Notes: a model not told the origin generated them from the sequence alone. A stretch of 12,500 bases of DNA from Chrysomallon squamiferum (GCA_012295275.1 CM022678.1:15770545-15783044), one strand, 5' to 3'; shown: positions 1 through 5,958, numbered from the stretch's first letter. Program-made: numbers and translations.

Positions 1-134
1 CTGATTCCGACAGATGGCGCTGTCACCGTGGCACGTGCAGTCTCCCGCATTCCAATACGAATTCCGGAAATTGAACGGCCGCATCCCTTTAACTGGGCAG
101 CTGAATTGATCTGTTCAAGTCTGTTATTAAATCA
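1..134 (+). CDS. Candidate exon running in from the left edge, unrecognised product
   Basis: Frame 1 is open from the first base for 44 codons (LIPTDGAVTVARAVSRIPIR at its start). It ends at CA|GTGAGT (135-140), a consensus 5' splice donor. Read unspliced, the frame would stop at TGA 136-138, which straddles this donor. The stretch is clearly richer in GC and CpG than the AT-rich DNA after it, as expected of an exon or a promoter-proximal segment. The exon would end in phase 2. The acceptor TAATAG at 962-967 would join it in frame to 968-1136. I recognise no domain. An open frame of this length can arise by chance at this base composition, so the support is the frame, the donor and the CpG density together. 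Confidence 0.25.
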
Positions 135-410
135 GTGAGTCGACTGGTTTAAGTCACGATATGAGGAGAAGATCTGGGGGTGGAGTGTTCGGGAAAGTCA
201 GGACCTTTAAGAAGAGCACGTTTTATTTAAGTCAAATGTTTGATCAGTGATGGTTGTGGGTTTTTTCGTATTACAAATTGAGAAAATGATGTGTTTTTGT
301 TTTATTTAGATCAACTTATAACTGTTTTCTTTATAATGTGTTGAAGATTGATAAAATAAGGTGAGAAATGTTTTAATGTAATTCTTGAACTACTGCAGCA
401 TCATTGCTTT
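135..410. other. AT-rich non-coding stretch, possible start of an intron
   Basis: After the donor-like GTGAGT, the sequence loses its CpG content and becomes T- and A-rich. I see no gene, RNA or repeat array here. Confidence 0.3.
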
Positions 411-536
411 ACTACTACTACTACTGCTATGGTAATATATTGATATAATAATATTAATTCTGTTGCTAATACTGCTATTGCAATTATGGCAATATATTAG
501 TGTAATAATATTACAACAACTACAGCTACTACTACT
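411..536. repeat. Diverged 57-bp duplication flanked by ACT trinucleotide runs
   Basis: A 29-bp block at 428-456 recurs at 485-513 with a few substitutions. Both begin TATGG and end TAATAATATTA, and the offset is 57 bp. The pair lies between an (ACT)n run at 411-426 and a (CTA)n run at 525-536. No coding potential is evident. Confidence 0.55.
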
Positions 537-540
537 GCAA

Positions 541-877
541 CATCTTCTGATCTTATTGTTGCTAGCTCATATATATTTGTCATGTTATATTATTTATTTT
601 TTTATTCTTTATTAATTACTTTATTTATTTATTTTAATTAATTGTTATTTGTTTGTTAATTATTCGAAGTTTTTCTTTCTTTATTTATTATTTAGTTTGT
701 CCACTGTCTGTGTATTATTTAATTTGTTTACTATTTATTTATTCTTTTTGTTTATTTATTTAGATTTTAATTTTTTTTATTTTTGTTGTTTGTTTTAAAT
801 GTTGTTGTTGTTGTAATTGTTTATTAATTTTGATTTAAAATTTGTTTTTGTTGTAAATGTTGTTGTTGTTGTAATTG

Positions 878-910
<33 letters not shown>

Positions 911-967
911 GTTATTATTATTTAATATAGTTAATTTGCCAGTTGGTTATCTTTATGGCTGTAATAG
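541..967. repeat. T-rich low-complexity tract with (TTG)n and (ATT)n runs
   Basis: TTTA- and TTGT-rich sequence. An exact 31-bp block is present at 796-826 and again at 854-884 (58-bp offset, TAAATG(TTG)n...TTTATTA), followed by an (ATT)n microsatellite at about 880-922. No gene is seen. The segment ends in a possible splice acceptor (TTATCTTTATGGCTGTAATAG ending at 967). Confidence 0.6.
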
Positions 968-1139
968 ACTGTTTTTGAAATGTGGGACAAACACAGATAT
1001 AATCGCAAACTGGAGAATGGCAAACAAATTTGGGCGAGGTTTCTGGGAGCCGCCTCAGACCCCCAGAAAATCCCGTGTCCTCCCATCCAGCCAAAAACCA
1101 AATCAGTCTACTACAACAACAACAGTGGGTTTTGGCTAG
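968..1139 (+). CDS. Candidate exon, two competing reading frames, unrecognised product
   Basis: GC-rich island in AT-rich DNA, immediately after an acceptor-like TAATAG. Frame A starts at 969 and continues the frame of the 1-134 candidate through phase 2. It ends at TAG 1137-1139 (C-terminus ...QSTTTTTVGFG), which would make this a terminal exon. Frame B starts with ACT at 968 just after an in-frame TAG, includes an ATG at 980 with G at -3 (TVFEMWDKHRYNRKLENG...), and has more G/C in third positions. It could leave through a donor at 1125 (A|GTGGGT) or at 1140 (G|GTGGGA). I recognise no family in either frame. Only a protein search or transcript data could choose between them, and the segment may be non-coding. 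Confidence 0.25.
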
Positions 1140-1272
1140 GTGGGAGTTGGGTGGTCAGTCTATTGTGTTCGTGTTATAGTCTGCATCAAGTATCTTCATT
1201 TCGACGCTAAAAGCATATTGCATTCACGATATAATATGTATCTGTTAGTAATAATAATCTTTTGTTATTCTG

Positions 1273-1467
1273 TTATTCTTGAAACAATTCCAAAGCTGCA
1301 TAGTCCTGAAGTGGCACGTGTCCCTGTTGAAAACGGAGTTTCAGATTCTGAAGTTTGTTTTCAGTGTCACGATACTTTTTCTTATATTTCCGCCGACGAC
1401 TGGCTGCAAGTTGTATAACTGCTGTTTCGTTTCTGACCTGCAGGTTCTTTACAGTGGTGAGCAGTTT
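1273..1467 (-). CDS. Probable terminal exon of an unrecognised basic protein
   Basis: Read on the minus strand, 64 codons and a TAA (1273-1275) begin directly after a splice acceptor (CACATTTAG, with a TTCTAAC branch-point match about 15 nt upstream). An in-frame TAG overlaps the acceptor itself, so the frame begins at the splice site. The peptide starts KLLTTVKNLQVRNETAV, has a strongly basic cluster (AASRRRKYKKKYR, residues 21-33), then a helix-like TENKLQNLKLRFQQ stretch, and ends ELFQE. The basic block followed by an amphipathic run resembles a bZIP region, but the canonical N-x2-A-A-x2-S/C-R spacing is not met, so I do not assign that family. It joins in phase 0 to 1683-1760 across a 215-nt intron. 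No canonical polyadenylation signal is visible within about 150 nt downstream. Confidence 0.5.
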   Translation of the reverse strand, partial: KLLTTVKNLQVRNETAVIQLAASRRRKYKKKYRDTENKLQNLKLRFQQGHVPLQDYAALELFQE

Positions 1468-1682
1468 CTAAATGTGTGAATGTTAGAAAACCACTAGGAC
1501 ATAATATCATTATGACACTGTACCTTTTTCTTAACACGTTTGGCATCCACTAAATACTACATTTACGATATTAATATGTGTGGGTAATTGGTACATGACT
1601 TGTACATCTATTAGTAATAATAACGTTTATTAATACACTGATCTTAAAAGTAATATTAGTCTCTCAAAAGCCATACTATTAC

Positions 1683-1760
1683 CTGATAGCTCTTCCTCAT
1701 AAATGGTAGGGGTACAGGAGTGACTTCTTCTCTAGTTCTCTTCTTCATCTTGTTCAAAAG
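1683..1760 (-). CDS. Probable internal exon of the same minus-strand gene
   Basis: A 78-nt, 26-codon exon in phase 0 at both ends. It is preceded by a 3' splice site (CAGCTGACATTTCCAG, with CTGAC as a possible branch point and an in-frame TGA just upstream). It ends CAG|GTAATA, a good donor. It encodes LLNKMKKRTREEVTPVPLPF followed by MRKSYQ, and joins in frame to KLLTTV of the 1273-1467 exon. The lysine/arginine richness continues into that exon. Function is unknown. The internal ATG in AAGATGA has a reasonable start context, so an 86-residue protein could begin here if the upstream exon is not used. Confidence 0.5.
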
Positions 1761-1818
1761 CTGGAAATGTCAGCTGACTTAGGGTCACTAGCCTGGTTGT
1801 GTGGAAGACCTATCTTAC

Positions 1819-1861
1819 ATAGTACTCTGTTCTGAGTGGCTGCACTGCAAGGCAGCCTCTC
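1819..1861 (-). CDS. Possible exon upstream of 1683-1760, same gene
   Basis: The minus strand reads RGCLAVQPLRTEYY and ends in phase 0 at TAT|GTAAGA (donor at 1818-1813), matching the phase of the 1683-1760 exon. The intron between them would be only 58 nt (1761-1818), near the lower end for animals, and it contains in-frame stops. The 5' boundary is unsure. CATCACAG (exon from 1861), GCCTTGCAG (exon from 1844) and AGTGCAG (exon from 1838 or 1839) are all possible acceptors. Without splicing, the frame continues back to a TAA at 1882-1884, beyond which the same frame is open again to an ATG at 2043. Confidence 0.4.
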
Positions 1862-1881
1862 CTGTGATGCTTACAACGCCG

Positions 1882-2043
1882 TTAAGTGGTATCTTTATAT
1901 CGGGTTTTAACACTCAACTGAAAATCGTTTTGTACAAGAAAGTGTCCGCCTTTGTTGTTGTAGCCACGATGACTGGAGTAGCTCGGCCCTGGTTGGCTTT
2001 TAAACTGTACACGACTATCTGTCCACTCAGTGCGTCTAGTCAT
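1882..2043 (-). CDS. Small ATG-started frame, possible 5' exon or broken part of the same gene
   Basis: Fifty-three codons from an ATG with A at -3 (2041-2043) to TAA at 1882-1884. The product begins MTRRTEWTDSRVQFKSQ, is polar and basic, and has a glycine/asparagine-rich middle (RGYNNKGG). No domain is recognised. It is in the same frame as the 1819-1861 candidate and would be continuous with it but for the single TAA. Three readings fit: a nonsense-mutated (pseudogene) exon; a coding exon that ends before the TAA, for instance at CA|GTTGAG near 1919, giving a 57-nt intron with a CTTAAC branch-like site but a poor donor; or an independent small ORF. The overlapping plus-strand frame here starts with GTG and looks like a shadow. 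Confidence 0.3.
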   Translation of the reverse strand: MTRRTEWTDSRVQFKSQPGPSYSSHRGYNNKGGHFLVQNDFQLSVKTRYKDTT

Positions 2044-2101
2044 TTTGCGGTTTTCTATTCACTCATATGTACACACTGATCAGCATCACTACCAGAATAC
2101 A

Positions 2102-2182
2102 GCTATCTACTGAGAACTGCTATCTACTGAGAACTGCTATCTACTGAGAACTGCTATCTACTGAGTACTACTGTCTACTGAG
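2102..2182. repeat. 17-bp tandem repeat, about 4.7 copies
   Basis: The unit GCTATCTACTGAGAACT starts at 2102, 2119, 2136 and 2153. The first three are identical, the fourth diverges at its end, and a partial fifth copy (ACTGTCTACTGAG) follows. It lies between the exon candidates and AT-rich DNA. Confidence 0.85.
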
Positions 2183-2750
2183 CTATATTCACTGAATATA
2201 AAAAACGGACCATAGCCCTTAGTATCAATTTACTGTCAAAACATTTGGCCCAGATATCTCAACATCATTTTGGCTATGAGGGAGACAGACTTTTTTTAAA
2301 GATTTAGGCTAAGTGGGAGTGAACACTAAAATCCATGATTCTAGCCATTTCTTGTTTGGTGTCTGATGTCTTTGAAGTCAGTTATGTCTTTCACCGCAAC
2401 GATGTGGGTAGACTTCAAACAGTAAACGAATTCATTCAGTTAAAATCGTTTCTATCGGAACAGAGATTTATATTTTATATTTCTTAAATAAAATCTTTGT
2501 ATAATAAAAATAAAGCGAAATAAATCGTCAATGTTGGTATTTTTGCCTCATTTGCCTCAGTGTGGTTACGGCCATGGTCTTAATCTTAAATAATGTTTAA
2601 AAAATTTCAGTTTATACATCTACCAGTCTGTCAGAATTTAAAATATCTAGCGATCTGTAATAATTCATCTAGTCACTGAAATATAAAATATAAACAGCGC
2701 AAATCTGATTTCATAACTTGAATGAATGAATGTCTGCGTTTATTTTTATT
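2183..2750. other. Unassigned AT-rich stretch with weak minus-strand exon-like pieces
   Basis: No gene can be supported. Two minus-strand fragments stand out. One is a 32-codon open frame at 2341-2439 (LNEFVYCLKSTHIVAVKDIT at its start, ending in TAG). The other is a 40-nt segment at 2234-2273, flanked by a strong acceptor (TCTGTCTCCCTCATAG) and a weaker donor (A|GTAAAT). Around 2480-2525 there are several AATAAA words, which are common at this base composition. Confidence 0.25.
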
Positions 2751-2753
2751 TTT

Positions 2754-2842
2754 ACATCACATCACATCACATCACATCACATCACATCACATCACATCAC
2801 ATCACATCACATCACATCACATTATATTATATTATATTATAT
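2754..2842. repeat. Pentanucleotide array (ACATC)n passing in register into (ATTAT)n
   Basis: About 13 units of ACATC/ATCAC (2754-2820) are followed without loss of the five-base register by four ATTAT units (2821-2840). The open reading frame through it is an artefact of the stop-free repeat. Confidence 0.95.
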
Positions 2843-2881
2843 GTAGATAATACAAGTGTACCTCAGCTGCTTCTGATGTTG

Positions 2882-2907
2882 CTACTACTACTACTACTAC
2901 TACTACT
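2882..2907. repeat. (CTA)n microsatellite
   Basis: Eight to nine perfect CTA units, one of several CTA/ACT arrays in the window. Confidence 0.9.
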
Positions 2908-2942
2908 TGTCAAGGTGACTAGTCTGAGTGTTATCTAATTAC

Positions 2943-3415
2943 TAATCTAATTTTTGGCTCGTCCCATTTAAAGGGTAGCGTCACGTGACAAGGTGTTAAC
3001 TATCTGAGACAGCTTAAACTACTCAATGACTTTTCTGAATCCACTTGAAAACAATAACACAGTATGGATAATTGTTTTATATATACATGTAGTTTACACA
3101 AATTAACCCTAAAGGGTAATATAGAGTTACATAGTTAAACCGTACGATTCGACGATAGGTTATCAAAGCAAACAGTGTTGACAAATAAAACAAAACTAAT
3201 TCAGACCAGTTGGTTACTTGATCTTTCTAAATAATCTTTTAATTATTAAAAAACCTTAACCTTGTGTTATAAATATAAGCATGTACCACATAATGACAGC
3301 ATCAAGAATTCAACAGTAACAGATTTAGCTATCTTAAATCATTCAATATGTATGTTATATATACAAAACATTAAAACATATTTACATTGTCTGCGTTTTC
3401 CTTTGTCTTGTGCAG
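2943..3415. other. AT-rich intergenic or intronic sequence
   Basis: No gene seen. The stretch contains the perfect palindrome GTCACGTGAC at 2980-2989 and the near-palindrome TTAACCCTAAAGGGTAA near 3104-3119. It ends in a strong pyrimidine-rich acceptor-like sequence (TTTTCCTTTGTCTTGTGCAG) at about 3396-3415. Confidence 0.3.
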
Positions 3416-3467
3416 ATGGCCCACAGACAAAGACTCTCTAGAATGGCACTTATCAAAAACACGTTAA
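3416..3467 (+). CDS. Possible short terminal exon after a strong acceptor
   Basis: After the acceptor ending at 3415, one frame reads WPTDKDSLEWHLSKTR then TAA (3465-3467). It would be entered with two bases from an upstream exon. A second frame begins ATGGCC at 3416 and stops at 3491-3493. Both are short, and no matching upstream exon was identified. The acceptor is the best evidence. Confidence 0.18.
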
Positions 3468-3480
3468 AAAATAACCCATC

Positions 3481-3542
3481 GAATATTGTATAATTCACTA
3501 CAAAGAAAACCAAATGAACACTTATAAACACATCTTTTAAAG
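3481..3542. repeat. First copy of a duplicated 61-bp segment
   Basis: About 95% identical to 3766-3826, in direct orientation. The shared core is TTCACTACAAAGAAAACC. Differences are a few substitutions and a one-base length change. Confidence 0.85.
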
Positions 3543-3765
3543 CTAGTTTTGAGTTTGCTAAATCCCAGTGTATTTTAGTTTTTGTCTAATTACCCCCATA
3601 TTCCGACATTAATTAGGTAAACAGTTAAGAACTGTAAAAATATAAATAATAAACATGATTATACAAGACAACTGAGTAAATATTACCGTAATATAATAAG
3701 ATATTTAAGATAACAGGTAGCAGACCTTCTGCTTTACCTGGACATACAAAAAATAAAGATTTTGT
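3543..3765. other. AT-rich spacer between the duplicated segments
   Basis: No gene supported. A minus-strand ORF covering 3625-3849 is AT-rich and hydrophobic without recognisable features. Confidence 0.4.
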
Positions 3766-3826
3766 GAATATTCTATAATTCACTACAAAGAAAACCAAAT
3801 TACACTTATAAACACATCTGTTAAAG
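3766..3826. repeat. Second copy of the duplicated 61-bp segment
   Basis: Direct repeat of 3481-3542, 285 bp downstream. It is followed by GATGACGTTCCGTCAC (3834-3849), a near-palindrome carrying TGACG half-sites. Confidence 0.85.
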
Positions 3827-3847
3827 AGGCACTGATGACGTTCCGTC

Positions 3848-3979
3848 ACACTACTACTGCTACTACTACTATTACTGCTACTGCTACTACTACTACTACT
3901 ACTACGACAACTACTACTATTACTAATACTACTATTATTATTACTACTACTAGTATTACTACTACTACTACTACTACTT
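3848..3979. repeat. Interrupted (CTA)n/(ACT)n trinucleotide array
   Basis: About 130 bp of ACT/CTA units with scattered substitutions to GCT, ATT and ACG units, which suggests an old array. Confidence 0.9.
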
Positions 3980-4011
3980 AACTGCTATAATAGCCTTCAC
4001 TGTTAATGTAA

Positions 4012-4180
4012 TTTTTTTAATTTTTTTATTTGTTAATTTGTTTGTAGGTTTGTTAGTTTGTTTATTTATTTATTTATTTTTTGTTTGGTTATTTATTTAT
4101 TTGTTATTTAGTTATTTTTTATTTATTTATTTATTTATTTTCTGTTTACTTGTTTATTTACTGACTTACTTATTTACTTT
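4012..4180. repeat. T-rich tract with (TTTA)n runs
   Basis: Poly-T, TTTG and TTTA units. The plus-strand ORF through it is a low-complexity artefact. The pyrimidine content would serve as the tract of the acceptor TTTACTTTGTACAG ending at 4186. Confidence 0.8.
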
Positions 4181-4186
4181 GTACAG

Positions 4187-4256
4187 AATGAAGTTACAGT
4201 CTTTATCTACTGAAGTTACAGAAACTCTCTGGTTATTTTGGGCTTTTATTTTTGTG
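4187..4256 (+). CDS. Possible small exon ending at the donor that founds the minisatellite
   Basis: The segment lies between a pyrimidine-rich acceptor (TTTGTACAG) and a perfect donor (GTG|GTAAGT). An ATG at 4188 opens MKLQSLSTEVTETLWLFWAF and stays open to the donor. The second half is hydrophobic, like a signal or membrane segment, but T-rich DNA encodes such residues by default. No family is recognised. Confidence 0.2.
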
Positions 4257-4637
4257 GTAAGTAGAAAATATCTGTTTTTCAGATTTTTATTTTATTTTTG
4301 TGGTGAGTAGAAAATATCTGTTTTTCAGATTTTTTTATTTAGCAATTTTTTTATCTGTTTTTTCAGATTTTTATTTTTTTTGGTGAGTAGAAAATATCTG
4401 TTTTTCAGATTTTTATTTTATTTTTGTGGTGAGTAGAAAATATCTGTTTTTCAGATTTTTATTTTATTTTTGTGGTGAGTAGAAAATATCTGTTTTTCAG
4501 ATTTTTATTTTATTTTTGTGGTAAGTAGAAAATATTTTTATTTTTATTTTATTTTTGTGGTGAGTAGAAAAATATCTGTTTTTCAGATTTTTATTTTATT
4601 TTTTGTGGTCAGTAGAAAATATCTGTTTTTCAGATTT
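4244..4637. repeat. 46-bp minisatellite, eight copies, with splice-site-like units
   Basis: The core GTGGTGAGTAGAAAATATCT followed by GTTTTTCAG and an ATTTTTATTTTATTTT spacer repeats, with the G(T)GG landmark at 4254, 4300, 4380, 4426, 4472, 4518, 4557 and 4605. Spacing is mostly 46 bp. One unit is lengthened by an extra partial copy, one is shortened to 39 bp by loss of the acceptor-like part, and one is 48 bp. Most units carry both a donor-like (GTAAGT, GTGAGT or GTCAGT) and an acceptor-like (TTTTTCAG) word. Confidence 0.92.
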
Positions 4638-4732
4638 TACTTGAAAATAATTTTGTAATATGTGTTAGTGGATAAATAGAAAATATGATATTAGACTGTT
4701 TTACTGTATATCAGCAGATTTCTCTTTCTTTC

Positions 4733-5010
4733 TTCTTCTTCTTCTTCTAAAAATTATTATTATTATTATTATTATTGTTATTGTTCTAAAATTATTATTA
4801 TTATTGTTATTATTATTATATTGTTATTGTTCTAAAATTATTATTATTATTTATTATATTTATTATTATCATTGTTATTCTTCTATAATTATTATTATTA
4901 TTATTTTTTAATTTAATTTAATTTAATTTAATTTAATTTAATTTATTTTATTTTATTTTATTTTATTTTATTTATTTTTAATTTAATTTAATTTTAATTT
5001 TTAAGTAAAG
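4733..5010. repeat. Cluster of AT-rich microsatellites
   Basis: In order: (TTC)n at about 4733-4748, interrupted (ATT)n with TTGTTCTAAA spacers at 4755-4905, (TTTAA)n at about 4908-4944, (TTTTA)n at about 4944-4972, then mixed TTTAA units. No gene. Confidence 0.9.
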
Positions 5011-5088
5011 TATAATTATTTTATATAGTTTTTGTTTTATTTATTTATTTGTGCTGTCATACACATATGTCACTTAATCACCTTAAAG

Positions 5089-5112
<24 letters not shown>
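5089..5112. repeat. (TA)n microsatellite
   Basis: Eleven to twelve TA units ending in TATGTATG. Confidence 0.9.
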
Positions 5113-5119
<7 letters not shown>

Positions 5120-5188
5120 CAAAAAAGTAGAATAGCAGTTATAATACACTATTTGTAACTAAATGATTATACTATTTATTATTTGATT

Positions 5189-5191
<3 letters not shown>

Positions 5192-5225
<34 letters not shown>

Positions 5226-5240
5226 CACACACACACACAT
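5192..5240. repeat. Compound (TC)n-(CA)n microsatellite
   Basis: (TC)n at 5192-5223 directly followed by (CA)n at 5224-5240. Confidence 0.95.
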
Positions 5241-5320
5241 TCAAGAAACGTGTGTATTAATCAGTGCTATGACAATAACACATTTTTAAAATTTATTATT
5301 TTAGTCTTACTGTATTACAG

Positions 5321-5470
5321 TTGACGAGACAAACGTTTTCAGTCACAGAAATCATGTTATATAATGTGACCCTTTTAAAACGTGTTGTTGTTGTTGTTGA
5401 TAATCAGCTTTGTGCTGTTCCAGTGTCAAAACAATGGCTTGCTAGTTCTCAGTACCATTGTCAATCAAGC
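5321..5470 (+). CDS. Possible exon, 50 codons, unrecognised
   Basis: Open from an acceptor-like TCTTACTGTATTACAG (ending at 5320) to TGA at 5471-5473. It reads LTRQTFSVTEIMLYNVTLLK, then five valines from a (GTT)n run, then DNQLCAVPVSKQWLASSQ. A moderate donor (TCTCA|GTACCA) lies near 5450. The valine run comes from a microsatellite, which lowers its credibility. No homologue is recognised. Confidence 0.15.
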
Positions 5471-5567
5471 TGAATGGGTTACAGTTTTCAGAGGAATCTT
5501 TTGTTAACTGCCTCGTTGTCACTTCTCACACCTTGTCAGACTGTTTTAGTTACGTAATTATAAAAAT

Positions 5568-5620
5568 GTGTGTATGTGAGTGTGTGTGTGTGTGTGAATG
5601 TGTGTGTGTGTGTGTGTGTT
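5568..5620. repeat. Interrupted (TG)n microsatellite
   Basis: TG units broken by single A substitutions (TATG, GAG, GAATG). Confidence 0.95.
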
Positions 5621-5696
5621 CATAACTAAGTAATTTGAAAAATACGGAAAATGCTTTTCTCGTATTAGTTTATCCCGCGCGTTAATTTCATGTTTA

Positions 5697-5704
5697 TATC
5701 GATA
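5697..5704. promoter_or_regulatory. TATCGATA motif
   Basis: Palindromic 8-mer identical to the insect DRE (DREF-binding) word. The same 8-mer or its first seven bases recur three times at 11859-12057. A single site in AT-rich DNA is weak evidence for function. Confidence 0.2.
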
Positions 5705-5740
5705 TCTTTTTGTCTGTATCTATCTGCATATGTATGTATG

Positions 5741-5754
5741 TATGTGTGTGTGTG

Positions 5755-5804
<50 letters not shown>

Positions 5805-5818
5805 CACACACACACATA
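5741..5818. repeat. Perfect 78-bp palindrome built from microsatellite blocks
   Basis: Order on the plus strand: TA, (TG)6T, ACATAC, (AT)18, GTATGT, A(CA)6, TA. Each base of 5741-5779 pairs with its partner in 5780-5818. Open frames on both strands here are repeat artefacts. Confidence 0.93.
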
Positions 5819-5862
5819 TATGTTTGTACACAGACACACACACATATATATATATATACATT
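5819..5862. repeat. (CA)n and (TA)n tracts beside the palindrome
   Basis: CACAGACACACACACA followed by (TA)n; imperfect continuation of the 5741-5818 repeat field. Confidence 0.85.
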
Positions 5863-5955
5863 CAAAATACACACTACTCATTTGTATCTTTTCTCTAAAC
5901 TATAAAAATGTACTCTCTATTTTCATGTCCTATAATTTGTAATTTCTTTTACTTT

Positions 5956-5958
<3 letters not shown>

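Noticed and set aside
1273-1467. Assignment of the basic exon to the bZIP family
   Set aside because: R-N-x-x-A-V occurs, but the S/C-R residues fall three positions too late and no leucine heptad of normal length follows.
1801-2079. Plus-strand ORF of 92 codons
   Set aside because: Begins with GTG, has no recognisable features and lies opposite a more coding-like minus-strand frame with splice sites.
2761-2842. CRISPR-like regular repeats
   Set aside because: No spacers; it is a simple pentanucleotide array in a eukaryotic sequence.
2726-2938. Plus-strand ORF of 70 codons with Ile-Thr-Ser-His repeats
   Set aside because: Translation of the ATCAC and CTA microsatellites.
3104-3120. Telomere-like ACCCTAA word
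   Set aside because: Single occurrence within a near-palindrome; no array.
5665-5942. Tyrosine/isoleucine- and cysteine/valine-rich ORFs on both strands
   Set aside because: Products of TA, TG and CA microsatellites and the palindrome.
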